Origin: Comamonadaceae bacterium
GTDB taxonomy: Bacteria > Pseudomonadota > Gammaproteobacteria > Burkholderiales > Burkholderiaceae_C
Length of the DNA: 64,000 nt
NCBI GenBank assembly: GCA_027486555.1
Contig: JAIXOX010000117.1
Span: forward strand, 1 to 64,000
Reading direction: 5' to 3'
Shown piece after piece: positions 1 through 8,270 of the stretch (positions are counted from its first letter, which is position 1; every line of letters starts with the position of its first letter). Made by a program: the position numbers and the translations under genes. A model generated the notes under the pieces. It was not told where the DNA came from. It saw only the letters and a list, made by a program, of their open reading frames with translations, and ran no database searches.

Positions 1-255
1 GATGGCCCACTGGGCACGTACTTCCGCTACATCGGCGACACCGGCACTTATCTGGCGCGTTACGACGACTTGTTCACCGGCAAGGAAGAAAAGATCGACG
101 TGTCGCAAGTGGCCGTGTCAATGAACGGCATCGAGCTGCAAGACCGCGAGTTCTTCGCCGCGATCCGTGAGGGCCGCGAGCCCAACAGCTCGATTGCCCA
201 GGTGCTGCCTTGCTACCAGGTCTTGCACGACTTGGAGCAGCAGCTGAACAGCTGA
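1..255 (+). CDS. Gfo/Idh/MocA-family oxidoreductase, C-terminal fragment
   Basis: Reading frame 1 is open from the first base and stops at TGA 253-255, so only the last 84 residues of a gene starting before the window are present. The tail, with a GIELQDREFFAAIREGREP segment and a final helix ending in LEQQLNS, resembles the C-terminal end of NAD(P)-dependent sugar or cyclitol dehydrogenases of the Gfo/Idh/MocA family. The Rossmann domain and catalytic residues lie outside the window, so the substrate cannot be inferred. The next gene begins about 105 bases downstream behind its own operator-like palindrome and is probably a separate unit. Confidence 0.7.
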   Translation, partial: DGPLGTYFRYIGDTGTYLARYDDLFTGKEEKIDVSQVAVSMNGIELQDREFFAAIREGREPNSSIAQVLPCYQVLHDLEQQLNS

Positions 256-328
256 GTGTCTGCACAAAGGCCGCAGCAAGCGGGTGCCGCGGCATATGGG
301 CTGGGCACTGCCCAATGTTATTTTGGGT

Positions 329-351
329 TAAAGTAATGAATCCTTACTTTA
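329..351. promoter_or_regulatory. Operator-like palindrome before the toxin-antitoxin operon
   Basis: Two perfect 8-base arms, TAAAGTAA and TTACTTTA, are separated by 7 bases and end 9 bases before the ATG at 361. A perfect inverted repeat directly upstream of an AbrB-type antitoxin is the usual place for autorepression by the antitoxin or the toxin-antitoxin complex. Binding is inferred, not shown. Confidence 0.5.
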
Positions 352-360
352 GGAAAAAAC

Positions 361-693
361 ATGCTTGCCAAAATCACGGCCAAAAACCAGCTCACCCTGC
401 CCAAGAGCCTGACACAGGCGGTAGGGGCCACCGAATACTTTGATGTCGAGGCCCGGGGCGGGCAGTTGATCCTGACGCCTGTGCGTATTCAGCGTGGCGA
501 TGCGGTACGGGCCAAGTTGGCCGAGCTGGATCTCTCCGAAGATGACCTTGCTGCAGCCGTGGCTTGGGCCAGAGCGTCCGCACCGACATCTGACGTGCCA
601 GCCGCCATGGTCAACGAGCCTGCTGCTGTGTATGACACAAGGCCTGACAAGCCCAAGGAGGCCGTCGCCAAAAAGGCAAAGCCCAAAGCATGA
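361..693 (+). CDS. AbrB/SpoVT/MazE-type antitoxin
   Basis: This 110-residue protein starts with MLAKITAKNQLTLPK, the swapped-hairpin DNA-binding fold of AbrB/SpoVT/MazE antitoxins (about residues 1-45). The charged C-terminal half ends in a Lys/Ala-rich tail, likely the toxin-neutralising part. It is expected to bind the palindrome at 329-351 and repress its own operon. Its last 4 bases overlap the start of the PIN-domain toxin gene (ATGA at 690-693), so the two are translationally coupled in the normal antitoxin-first order. A GGA seven bases upstream of the ATG is a modest ribosome binding site. Confidence 0.8.
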   Translation: MLAKITAKNQLTLPKSLTQAVGATEYFDVEARGGQLILTPVRIQRGDAVRAKLAELDLSEDDLAAAVAWARASAPTSDVPAAMVNEPAAVYDTRPDKPKEAVAKKAKPKA

Positions 694-1127
694 GCCCCCC
701 TGTTCGTGTGGTGCTGGACACCAACGTGGTTTTGTCTGCCTTGGTTTTTCGCGGGGGCGCAGCCGGTCTGGTGCGGCAGGCCTGGCAGCGTGGCACCATC
801 GTGCCCTTGGTCAGCGCGTTCACCGTGCAAGAACTGGTGCGTGTGTTGGCCTACCCGAAGTTTCGCTTGTCGAAAGCCGAGCAAGAAGAGTTGCTGGCCG
901 ACTTTCTGCCTTATGCCCAAACCGTGCGGATGGCGCAGCCGCTACCCGTGGTGCCTGAATGCCGTGATGCGATGGATCTGCCTTTCATGCAGCTGGCGGT
1001 GGCGGGCCAAGCGCAGGTGCTGGTGTCCGGTGACCGAGACTTGTTGGCCATTGCTGCTGAGTTTGAGCAAGCCAGCGCTTGTCCCATTTTGTCCTTGGAC
1101 GTGTTTTGCCAAAGCTTGAACCCATGA
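690..1127 (+). CDS. PIN-domain toxin (VapC-like ribonuclease)
   Basis: The 145-residue protein has the PIN nuclease layout: VVLDTNV with Asp10, a Glu in FTVQELVRVL, then the acidic RDAMDLPF and SGDRDL segments that complete the Mg2+ site. It matches the group annotated as putative toxin component of a toxin-antitoxin system, PIN family. Such toxins cut RNA and are held inactive by the partner encoded just upstream. The gene overlaps the antitoxin gene by 4 bases and the following MFS gene by 4 bases (ATGA at 1124-1127), so all three are probably one transcript. All acidic positions expected for activity are present. The RNA target cannot be predicted. Confidence 0.85.
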   Translation: MSPPVRVVLDTNVVLSALVFRGGAAGLVRQAWQRGTIVPLVSAFTVQELVRVLAYPKFRLSKAEQEELLADFLPYAQTVRMAQPLPVVPECRDAMDLPFMQLAVAGQAQVLVSGDRDLLAIAAEFEQASACPILSLDVFCQSLNP

Positions 1128-2308
1128 CTTCTTCACACCAATTTGAGCAGAGCCACTTGCGCCTGTTGGGCCTGGCTGGTTTTGCCAGCATGGCGTCCAT
1201 GCGCATCGGTGACCCGATGTTGGTGGTGCTGGGCCAGGAGTTTCAGGTCAGCACCGGCGAGGCTTCGGGCGTGGTGTCGGTGTTCGCCGTTGTTTACGGT
1301 TTGATGCAGTTGTTCTATGGCCCCTTGGGCGAGCGTTTTGGCAAGCTGCGTGTGGTCTCGTTGGCCGTGACCGCGTGTGCGCTGTTCAGCGCCCTCACGG
1401 CGCTGTCGGTCAATCTGCCCATGCTCTTGGTGATGCGCGGCCTCATGGGTGCGGCGGCGGCGGGCATCATCCCGCTGTCCATGGCCTGGGTGGGTGACCA
1501 GGTGCCGTATGAACGACGGCAGGAAACCTTGGCCAAACTGATGAGCGCTACGGTCATCGGCATGATGAGCGGCTTGTGGTTTGGTGGCTTTGCCGCCGAC
1601 ACGCTGGGTTGGCGCTCGGCCTTTGTGCTGTTGGCGGCGATGTTCGCATTGGCTGCGGTGCTGCTGTGGCGTGCGCGTCAAAAGTCGCCTGCACCTGCAG
1701 CAACCCAGCCCCCCAGCTTGATCGCTTCGTTTCGTCTGACGGGTCAGCTTTTGGGCACACCCCGCGTGCGCTTGATCTTGACCGTCACGGCGGCCGAGGG
1801 GGCTTTGGTGTTCGGGGCCATGGCCTTCATGCCCACGCATTTGCACCAGCAGTTTGGTTTGAGCGTGGTGGCCGCAGGTTCGGTCATGATGCTCTATGGG
1901 GTAGGTGGCTTGCTCTACAGCCAAATGGCGCGGCGCTGGCTGGCTTGGCTGGGCGAGCGGGGTCTGGTGCGCACGGGGGCTGCATTGGTCGCAGTGGGTT
2001 TGCTGGTCTTGGCGTGGGGCAGTGGGGTGTGGCTGGGGATGCTGGCTTGCCTGATGACGGGGCTGGGCTTTTACATGCTGCACAACACTTTGCAGGTGCA
2101 GGCCACCCAAATGGCCCCGGCCGCACGCGGAAGCGCTGTGACCTTGTTCGCCTGCTCCCTGTTTTTTGGCCAATCCACCGGGGTGCTGATCATGGCCCAA
2201 AGTGTGGACATGGGCTGGCTGGCCTATGCCTTCACGGGTGCGGCGTTGGGGGTGGTGGGGTTGGGGGCGGTGGTTTACCGGCTGGTGGGGCGGCACGTTT
2301 CCCCGTAG
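1124..2308 (+). CDS. MFS transporter, 12-TM type
   Basis: The 394-residue protein has regularly spaced hydrophobic helices and the MFS loop 2-3 signature YGPLGERFGKLRV. It is a proton-coupled inner-membrane transporter, probably an exporter of the drug/H+ antiporter or sugar-efflux type. The substrate cannot be told. The start at 1124 is chosen because its ATGA overlaps the toxin stop codon; the frame is open further upstream, but that stretch lies inside the toxin gene. An MFS gene translationally coupled to a toxin-antitoxin pair is unusual. The stop codon abuts a roughly 100-base inverted repeat. Confidence 0.85.
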   Translation: MTSSHQFEQSHLRLLGLAGFASMASMRIGDPMLVVLGQEFQVSTGEASGVVSVFAVVYGLMQLFYGPLGERFGKLRVVSLAVTACALFSALTALSVNLPMLLVMRGLMGAAAAGIIPLSMAWVGDQVPYERRQETLAKLMSATVIGMMSGLWFGGFAADTLGWRSAFVLLAAMFALAAVLLWRARQKSPAPAATQPPSLIASFRLTGQLLGTPRVRLILTVTAAEGALVFGAMAFMPTHLHQQFGLSVVAAGSVMMLYGVGGLLYSQMARRWLAWLGERGLVRTGAALVAVGLLVLAWGSGVWLGMLACLMTGLGFYMLHNTLQVQATQMAPAARGSAVTLFACSLFFGQSTGVLIMAQSVDMGWLAYAFTGAALGVVGLGAVVYRLVGRHVSP

Positions 2309-2409
2309 GTAGGTGCCTTTACGGTCCGACATCCATCTTCTCGCGTAACGACATTTCAAATGGTGGCGGTGCGCCACCCAACATGTCGGACCTGAAGGTG
2401 CCGACCTAC
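2309..2409. repeat. Imperfect inverted-repeat element, possible MITE or REP-like
   Basis: The left arm (2309-2332) starts GTAGGTGCC and ends GGTCCGACAT. The right arm (2383-2409) is its near reverse complement, starting ATGTCGGACC and ending CCGACCTAC. The right arm carries 3 extra bases. A second hairpin, GGTGGCG with CGCCACC, sits just inside the right arm. The element begins one base after the MFS stop codon. It has no coding capacity. Whether it is mobile needs further copies in the genome. Confidence 0.5.
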
Positions 2410-2429
2410 AAATCCAGTCGCCTGCAAGC

Positions 2430-2456
2430 GTGGGTGGAACCTATCGTTCCAACCAC
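2430..2456. terminator. Stem-loop between converging genes
   Basis: The arms GTGGGTGGAAC and GTTCCAACCAC pair over 11 positions with one G-T pair, around a 5-base loop. It lies between the rightward MFS gene and the leftward M20 gene, where a bidirectional terminator is expected. There is no T-tract, so this is a weak call. Confidence 0.35.
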
Positions 2457-2463
2457 TCGGCCG

Positions 2464-3648
2464 TCAAGCGATTTGCGCCAGGCTGCGCAGTGAAAACTCG
2501 ACGTGCATGGCCACGCCCCGGTGCAGGGCGCTTTCATCGATGTTGAACTGGGGGTGGTGGTGCGCGTGGCATGCGCCCAGCGCGGTGTTGCGCACGCCTA
2601 CCAAGGCCATCAGGCCGGGGTACTGGTCCAGAAAATCGCCAAAGTTTTCCGACACCATGAGCGACGGAAAATCGATCACCGCTTCTGCGCCAAACAAGTC
2701 GCTGGCGCACTGTGCGGCCAAGGCGCTGCTGCGCGCTTCATTGATCAGCATCGAGCCGCCCTTGCGGATGTTCAGCGTCGCCTGCGCCCGGAAGCTGGCG
2801 GCGGTGCTGTCCACCACGCGCCGAATCGCTTCGTGCAGGTGCTGTTGGTCGTGGCGCTGGGTGGTGCGCAGGGTGCCTGCCAGCAAGGCCTGATCGGGAA
2901 TCACGTTGCCCGCAAAACCGCTTTGAAACTTGCCAAAGGTCAGGCTGGCCGCGTGCGCCGGGTTGATTTCACGCGTCATCATCATGGCCAGGTTGTTGAC
3001 CAGCGCTGCACCGGCGGCAATCGGGTCCACGCCTTTGTGTGGGGATGCACCGTGGCAGCCCACGCCGCTCAGTTCGATCTCCACCAGGTCGCAAGCGGCC
3101 ATGCGAGGGCCGGCCTGCACGCTGATCTGGCCCGCTTCGATCTCGGACCACAAGTGAATGGCAAAGGCCCGCTGCACCGGAAATGCGGCCAAGTGGGCCA
3201 GCAACTCGGCCGTGCCGCCGCCTTGTTCTTCGGCTTGCTGAAAGCACAGCTTCACACTGCCTTGCAGCTCGCCCGAAAACTGCTGCAGCACCTTTGCCGC
3301 ACCCAGCAGCATGGCCACATGCCCGTCGTGGCCGCAGGCGTGCATCACGCCGGGCACTTGCGAGCGGTAGGGCAGGTGCTCGTTTTGCTCCTGAATGGGC
3401 AGGGCGTCCATGTCGGCGCGCAGCGCCACCATGGCGCGGCTGTGCTGGCCTGTGACTGTGGCCACCACGCCGTGCTCGCCCACGGCTTCCCAAGGCACGC
3501 CCATGGCGCTGAGCTCGGTCTTGATGCGCTCGGCCGTGGCCTGCTCGCGGTAAGACAGTTCGGGCAGGCGGTGCAGCTGCTGGCGCAAACCGACCAGCCA
3601 GTCGTGGCAAGACAGCGCGGCGTCAAGAACAGGGTGCGAGGGCTTCAT
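2464..3648 (-). CDS. M20-family amidohydrolase (hippurate hydrolase / N-acyl-amino-acid hydrolase type)
   Basis: The 394-residue protein is a two-domain M20D metallohydrolase. Visible motifs are the MHACGHDGH metal-binding segment and QQAEEQGGG with the catalytic and metal-binding Glu pair, plus a HHHPQFNIDE segment near the C-terminus with a further metal ligand. Relatives hydrolyse N-acyl or N-benzoyl amino acids such as hippurate, or indole-3-acetyl conjugates, in the cytoplasm. The frame is open much further upstream, but the start at 3648 gives the normal family length and an ATGA overlap with the upstream MFS gene. It is the last gene of a trans-sulfuration enzyme / MFS / M20 operon, which fits uptake and breakdown of an amino-acid conjugate. 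Confidence 0.85.
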   Translation of the reverse strand: MKPSHPVLDAALSCHDWLVGLRQQLHRLPELSYREQATAERIKTELSAMGVPWEAVGEHGVVATVTGQHSRAMVALRADMDALPIQEQNEHLPYRSQVPGVMHACGHDGHVAMLLGAAKVLQQFSGELQGSVKLCFQQAEEQGGGTAELLAHLAAFPVQRAFAIHLWSEIEAGQISVQAGPRMAACDLVEIELSGVGCHGASPHKGVDPIAAGAALVNNLAMMMTREINPAHAASLTFGKFQSGFAGNVIPDQALLAGTLRTTQRHDQQHLHEAIRRVVDSTAASFRAQATLNIRKGGSMLINEARSSALAAQCASDLFGAEAVIDFPSLMVSENFGDFLDQYPGLMALVGVRNTALGACHAHHHPQFNIDESALHRGVAMHVEFSLRSLAQIA

Positions 3649-4904
3649 GGCAAGGACTCCTTCAAAGAAGAGGGCTTCAAGAGCGGGCGCAAGGCCCACA
3701 GGCCCAGCGCCGGGCCGGGGGCCAACAACCACAGGGCCATGCTGCCCCAGTGTTGCACGGCCCAGCCCAGCAGCAAGATGCTGAGCACGGTGATCAAAAA
3801 GCCCAAGCCGTTTTGCAGCACCAGCGCGCTGCCCAGCCACTGGGGCGGTGCGTATTGCGACGACATGGCTGAAAACTGCGGTGAATCGGCCACCACACAA
3901 ACGCCCCAAAACAGCAAAGCGCCCAGCTGCAGCAGCGGCCAGCTGTCCGGAATGAAGGGGTAGCCCAGGCACATCAGGCCCGAAGCGGTCAAGGCCGTGG
4001 CCGCCACCCGAGCACTGCCCACGCGGCGGCTCCACAAGCCGCCCAGCACGCAGCCGAAAAAGCCGATGCCGATGGCCGCAAAACTGATGAGCGCTACCGA
4101 AGGAGCCCAGCTGTAGCCAGCGGCCACCAGCGAACGGCTGATGGGCAGACCCAACCAGGGCAACACACTCCAAAAAGCATAGAGCTCCCACATGTGGCCA
4201 AAGTAGCCCAACGCTGACGCGCGAAAGCCGCGCACTGCAATGACCTCGCGCAAGGCCTGGGTGTTCAGGCGAACGGGGGCAGGGGCTGAGGGTTGACTCG
4301 GCGATGCGGCCTGCTTGGGCGGTTGGCCCATCCAGGCCACCAGCGCCGCGCCCACCAAGGCCAGCACCGACGAGCCCAACAGCACCTCGGGCCAGGGCCA
4401 GCTCTGGCCAAGAGCCCGCAAGCCGTGCGGCATGGCCGTGCCCAAGGTCAGCATGCCCACCAGCCAGCCGAGCGCGGCGGCCGGTTTGCTGCCTACGCGC
4501 TGCACCAGCATCTTCATGCCCAGCGGGTAGATGCCGGCCAGGCACATGCCCACGACAAAGCGCAGGCTCCAGAACACCCCGTAATCGGTCACGCCCCAAG
4601 TGACGGCGGCGTTCGCCAGCGCCCCGATCGCGCTGCACACCACAAAAATGCGTGTGGGCTGAAACCGGTCGGCCGCGCCGCTGAGCGCAAAGACCAGCGT
4701 GCCCGCAATAAAACCCAGCTGGGTGGCGGCCAGCAGCCAGCCAAAGTAGGTTGCGCTCAGTTGCCAGGCCTGCATCAGGCTGTCGGCCACCCCGCTGGGG
4801 CTGAACCACAGCGAGGTGCTCAGGCACTGGGCCAGAACAATGACGGCCACCGCCAGCGAGGGGCGGTGGCCAACCTGGGTGCGCTCAGGCGCTCGCGCGA
4901 TCAA
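3645..4904 (-). CDS. MFS transporter
   Basis: The 419-residue protein has about 12 hydrophobic segments in two bundles separated by a polar proline-rich loop near residues 200-220. An SGAADRFQPTR stretch after TM2 stands for the MFS A-loop. The substrate is unknown; the downstream M20 amidohydrolase suggests an acylated amino acid or similar conjugate. It overlaps the upstream PLP enzyme by 20 bases and the downstream M20 gene by 4 bases, so the three genes are tightly coupled. The next in-frame ATG lies after TM1, so the 4904 start is favoured. Confidence 0.82.
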   Translation of the reverse strand: MIARAPERTQVGHRPSLAVAVIVLAQCLSTSLWFSPSGVADSLMQAWQLSATYFGWLLAATQLGFIAGTLVFALSGAADRFQPTRIFVVCSAIGALANAAVTWGVTDYGVFWSLRFVVGMCLAGIYPLGMKMLVQRVGSKPAAALGWLVGMLTLGTAMPHGLRALGQSWPWPEVLLGSSVLALVGAALVAWMGQPPKQAASPSQPSAPAPVRLNTQALREVIAVRGFRASALGYFGHMWELYAFWSVLPWLGLPISRSLVAAGYSWAPSVALISFAAIGIGFFGCVLGGLWSRRVGSARVAATALTASGLMCLGYPFIPDSWPLLQLGALLFWGVCVVADSPQFSAMSSQYAPPQWLGSALVLQNGLGFLITVLSILLLGWAVQHWGSMALWLLAPGPALGLWALRPLLKPSSLKESLP

Positions 4905-6033
4905 GGGCTTGCGCCAAGTCGTCGATCAGGTCATCGGCATGCTCCAGGCCCACCGAGACGCGCAGCAAGCCTTGCGGGGTCTTGCTCTCAGGCCCTTCGA
5001 TCGAGGCGCGGTGCTCGATCAGGCTTTCCACGCCGCCCAAGCTGGTGGCGCGGGTGAAGATCGCCACATTCGCAGCCAGGGCCATGGCTGCGTCTTTGCC
5101 GCCTTTGACTTCAAACGACAACATGCCGCCAAAGCCCGACATCTGTTTTTTGGCAATCGCGTGAAAGGCGTTGCCCTCCAGGCCCGGGTAGTGCACGGCG
5201 CTGACCTGTGGGTGCTCGTTCAAAAAGCGAGCGACCTTGCCGGCGTTGGCGCAATGCGCCTGCATGCGGTAGGGCAGGGTGGGCAAGCTGCGCATGACCA
5301 ACCAGCAGTCAAACGGTGAAGGCACACCGCCGCCAAACAGTTGCGCAGTGCGCAAAGCGGCAAAGTGCGCGTCGTCCTGGCGGGTGATGACAATGCCGCC
5401 CAGCACATCGCTGCGGCCACCCAAGTACTTGGTGGTGGCGTGCATGACCATGTCGCAACCCAAATCGAGTGGGCGCTGCAACACGGGCGATGCAAAGGTG
5501 TTGTCGGCAATCGCGCGCGCACCGCCTGCGTGGGCAATCTCGACCATGGCGGCAATGTCCACGCACTGCATCAGCGGGTTGGAGGGGGTTTCAATCCAGA
5601 CCATTTTGGTGTTGGGCTGCATGGCCGCACGCACCGTGTCCAGACGGGTCATGTCCACAAAGCTGGCGCTGACCTGCCACTTGGCAAACAGGTGTTTGAG
5701 CACATTGGCCGTGCCGTGGTAGATGTCGGACGGGGCCAGCACATGGTCGCCCGGCTGCAGGCCCTGAAAGATGGCCGTGACACCGGCCAGGCCCGAGCCA
5801 AAAGCGGCAGCGCCCGCGCCGCCTTCCAAGGCCGACAAAGCGGCCTCCAGGCCATTGCGGTTGGGGTTGTGGTTGCGCGAGTACAGGTAGCCGTGCGGGT
5901 AGCTGCCGTCGGGGTCCCGCTCAAAGGTGGTGGACAGGTGGATGGGATCAACCACCGCTCCAGTGGAAGGGTCGACGCCGTGCCCCGCATGCACAGCCAA
6001 AGTTTCAAAACGCAGGGGTTTGTTTGTTTTCAT
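4885..6033 (-). CDS. Trans-sulfuration family PLP enzyme (cystathionine gamma-lyase / gamma-synthase / beta-lyase type)
   Basis: The 382-residue protein has the Cys/Met-metabolism PLP fold. TLAVHAG at the N-terminus, YSRNHNPNRN, the SGLAGVTA phosphate loop, ETPSNPL, DNTFASP with the pyridine-binding Asp, and MHATTKYLGGRSD with the Schiff-base Lys are all present. Family members cleave or form C-S bonds of cystathionine, methionine or homocysteine derivatives, and the motifs do not separate these. An ATG 18 bases upstream (6051) is also in frame; 6033 (MKTNKPLRF) is chosen because it begins nearer the conserved core. A TATACT sequence between the two ATGs could be a -10 box. First gene of the operon with MFS and M20. 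Confidence 0.85.
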   Translation of the reverse strand: MKTNKPLRFETLAVHAGHGVDPSTGAVVDPIHLSTTFERDPDGSYPHGYLYSRNHNPNRNGLEAALSALEGGAGAAAFGSGLAGVTAIFQGLQPGDHVLAPSDIYHGTANVLKHLFAKWQVSASFVDMTRLDTVRAAMQPNTKMVWIETPSNPLMQCVDIAAMVEIAHAGGARAIADNTFASPVLQRPLDLGCDMVMHATTKYLGGRSDVLGGIVITRQDDAHFAALRTAQLFGGGVPSPFDCWLVMRSLPTLPYRMQAHCANAGKVARFLNEHPQVSAVHYPGLEGNAFHAIAKKQMSGFGGMLSFEVKGGKDAAMALAANVAIFTRATSLGGVESLIEHRASIEGPESKTPQGLLRVSVGLEHADDLIDDLAQALDRASA

Positions 6034-6111
6034 TCGAAAAAGTATAGCCATCGGTCATTGGGGGCGGGTCCGCGAGGCGACAGTTGCGGTGGCAGCGGAG
6101 GTGGCACCGAT

Positions 6112-6402
6112 TCAGGCCATGGCGCGCAAGATTTCGGGCCATTGCTGCGCTACTTTGATCAAGGTTTGCGCTGCGCCCGAAGGCTGGCTGCGGCCTTGCT
6201 CCCAGTTTTGCAAAGTGCGCACCGACACGCCCATCAACTGCGCAAAGGCCGTTTGTGTCAGGCCCACTTTGGCCCGCGCTTCGGCAGCGGCCGACAGCGT
6301 GACCTGGTGCACCTGACCTTCGCCGCGCTGGGCTTGCTGGATCGAGGTCAGCACATCCTGTGCAAACGCCTGCATTTCAGCGTCCATTTTCTTGTCAGGC
6401 AT
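6112..6402 (-). CDS. XRE-type HTH regulator / antitoxin (HigA/NadS-like)
   Basis: This 96-residue protein has a helix-turn-helix in its second half: KVGLTQTAFAQLMGVSVRTL followed by QNWEQGR. This is the classic XRE recognition helix of small antitoxins of the HigA/NadS type. The N-terminal 40 residues are helical and charged. Its start codon overlaps the stop of a short degraded frame upstream (6395-6550), where a toxin gene would sit. It may now be an orphan antitoxin or a local regulator. Confidence 0.75.
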   Translation of the reverse strand: MPDKKMDAEMQAFAQDVLTSIQQAQRGEGQVHQVTLSAAAEARAKVGLTQTAFAQLMGVSVRTLQNWEQGRSQPSGAAQTLIKVAQQWPEILRAMA

Positions 6403-6550
6403 CGAATGCCTCCTTCCATGTTTTCAAAATTGACAGTGGCACGTTGTCGAACTTGGATTTGAAGCAAGCTCCCAAGCGCTTGCTTTCGCAGCGCGGTAGT
6501 CGTGGAGTTGCAGGGCTTGGCGGTGGAAGGCTTGATGGCGTGTCGCTCAA
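6395..6550 (-). pseudogene. Possible frameshifted remnant of the antitoxin's partner gene
   Basis: A frame ending at TGA 6395-6397 overlaps the antitoxin ATG and reads as plausible protein over its last 29 residues (ending KTWKEAFDA). Upstream, protein-like sequence (HRQALQLHDYRAAKA) continues in a different frame. One indel near 6470 would join the two into a short protein of about 50 residues, still shorter than usual RelE/HigB toxins. No start with a good ribosome binding site was found. The family is not recognised. Confidence 0.3.
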
Positions 6551-6563
6551 GGCGCTTTGGATT

Positions 6564-7628
6564 TCAGCGCGGCAATTTGGGAGCCGACTGCAGCAACTGC
6601 CCCACTTCTGCTTTCCAGAATCGCGAATTGCCTGTGGTGCCGTGTCCCAACGTGTCAGGGCTGCCCGGAATGATCAATGCTTTGGCATTTTTGATGCGGG
6701 GCAAAGCTTTTTCCAGAATGCCCAGCTCGGGTGGGTTGCGTTCGTCATCGGCTGAATTGATCACCAGCACAGTGGCTTTGATGCGCTCCAGACCCGCAGA
6801 GACGTCGTAGTCTTTGGAGGACTCCCACTGGTACAGGTGGTCGTTGGCGTCACCCGCCAACGGAGGTGTCAGGCGGCGCTTGAGCAAGGCGTCACCCATA
6901 TCGCTGGTGGGGGCAATTTTTTGCAAGCCCTGGTTGCCGCCGTTGGTGGCTGTTGCAAAAAAAACGGAAGCAAACTGCCAGCTCGGTGGCGGCTCTTTGT
7001 AGTTGCCGCCCATCCACAAGGGGTCTTTGCGGATGGATTCGGTCAGCATGCGACGCAGCATCCAGTTGCGACCCGACATGGCCGAGGGCAGCGACGCCAT
7101 GGGCACAGCGATGTCCATCATGTCCGGGTATTTGACGGCCCACATCCAGGTTTGCATGCCCCCCATGGAGTTGCCCAGCACCAAGCGTAGATGGCGAATG
7201 CCCAAATGCTCGGTCACCAAGCGATGCTGAGCCGAGACCATATCGTCGTAGTTGTAGGCCGGGAACTTGGCCCGCAGCCCGTCGGAAGGCTTGCTGGATT
7301 TGCCTGTGCCAATGGCGTCGGGCAGGATCACAAAGTAACGTTTGGCGTCCAGAATTTGGCCGGGGCCAAAAAGCTCTCCCCCGAAATTCGCCCCCAGCAT
7401 GCCGGCACCCGAGCCGGTGGTGCCGTGCAAAATCAGCACGGCTTCATTTTTGGGGTCTCCCAAGGTGGTGTAGTTGAGCCGCAGTTCGGGCAAGACTTCG
7501 CCCGTGTGGAACTTGAAATCTTTGACGATCCAGCTGCCGTTTTGCGGGGTTTCTTGGGCCTGCAAGGCACCGCACAAACTGAACCAGAATAAGCAAAGAC
7601 TGGCCCAGAGGGGTAGACGATTTTTCAT
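6564..7628 (-). CDS. Secreted alpha/beta hydrolase, homoserine O-acetyltransferase-like fold
   Basis: This 354-residue protein has a clear signal peptide (MKNRLPLWASLCLFWFSL, cleavage near ALQA). Its alpha/beta-hydrolase core has LHGTTGSG, a GNSMGG nucleophile elbow with the catalytic Ser, a SADDERNPPE Asp and a late GHGTTG His. Arrangement and length recall MetX-type acyltransferases, but MetX is cytoplasmic; an exported copy is more likely a hydrolase acting on an extracytoplasmic ester. The 7628 start is chosen over upstream in-frame ATGs because it places the signal peptide at the N-terminus. Substrate unknown. Confidence 0.8.
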   Translation of the reverse strand: MKNRLPLWASLCLFWFSLCGALQAQETPQNGSWIVKDFKFHTGEVLPELRLNYTTLGDPKNEAVLILHGTTGSGAGMLGANFGGELFGPGQILDAKRYFVILPDAIGTGKSSKPSDGLRAKFPAYNYDDMVSAQHRLVTEHLGIRHLRLVLGNSMGGMQTWMWAVKYPDMMDIAVPMASLPSAMSGRNWMLRRMLTESIRKDPLWMGGNYKEPPPSWQFASVFFATATNGGNQGLQKIAPTSDMGDALLKRRLTPPLAGDANDHLYQWESSKDYDVSAGLERIKATVLVINSADDERNPPELGILEKALPRIKNAKALIIPGSPDTLGHGTTGNSRFWKAEVGQLLQSAPKLPR

Positions 7629-7717
7629 GGTTTGTCTCCAAAGTGAAGGAGACAATTTAGGCCTTCTCTCGCGCTCAAGCTGACGCCAGCGTGTCACTGA
7701 CGCGATCAATCGGGGCT

Positions 7718-8137
7718 TTAGAACGACCCCAGACTGCTCAAGATCGCAATCAGTTGGGTGGCATTGATCAGGATGGCCGACTTGTGCATTTTCCTGAAAG
7801 TGGGAATCGCCACCAGCTCATCGGCCCGAATTTGCGCCCCGAAATGGTCCATGCGGGTGATCAAATGTTGGCGCATCAGCCAAGTCAACAAGGCAATGCC
7901 GCCCGCGCCGATGGACAAACCGGGTTTGCCAGCGAAGGCGAAACTGATGGCCGCGGCCAAAGCGGCAATCAGGGCGAGGCGAAAGTAAGTGATATAGAAC
8001 GAGCGGATGAAGCGGGAATCCATCGGGTTGTCGTGCTTGAGTGTCAACAGGGGAATGGAGCCCAACAAAAAGTAGGTGGTGACCGCCAGCAAGATCACGG
8101 TGAAGAGCAGTGCCAACATTTGGGGTTGCAGTGTCAT
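7718..8137 (-). CDS. Small integral membrane protein of unknown function
   Basis: The 139-residue protein has about four hydrophobic segments (roughly residues 5-28, 45-65, 68-85 and 115-137) and short charged loops. I do not recognise the family. The start at 8137 (MTLQPQ) is preceded by a good GGAGA ribosome binding site; an ATG 14 codons upstream lacks one. It lies 89 bases upstream of the secreted hydrolase on the same strand and divergent from aroE. Confidence 0.65.
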   Translation of the reverse strand: MTLQPQMLALLFTVILLAVTTYFLLGSIPLLTLKHDNPMDSRFIRSFYITYFRLALIAALAAAISFAFAGKPGLSIGAGGIALLTWLMRQHLITRMDHFGAQIRADELVAIPTFRKMHKSAILINATQLIAILSSLGSF

Positions 8138-8270
8138 GTGGTGTCTCCGTCTTGAGCCAATTTGAACGGGAATCATCATAAAGCGGATTGACCTTGGCCT
8201 CAGGCCTGACGGGTCAGAGGGGAGGGGCCTTCAGCGATAAGATCGACAGATTGTTGTTCGAGATGACCCC

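Noticed and set aside
1133-2377. 414-codon open frame on the minus strand opposite the MFS gene
   Set aside because: Its protein is rich in His, Gln and Arg with no fold signature. The plus strand encodes a clear 12-TM transporter, so this is a mirror of GC-rich coding.
2503-3963. 486-codon plus-strand frame across the M20 and MFS genes
   Set aside because: Antisense shadow; composition is Gly/His/Ala-rich and the minus strand has complete M20 motifs.
3649-4827. Long in-frame extension upstream of the M20 gene
   Set aside because: It runs through the MFS gene in another frame; the ATGA overlap and family length fix the start at 3648.
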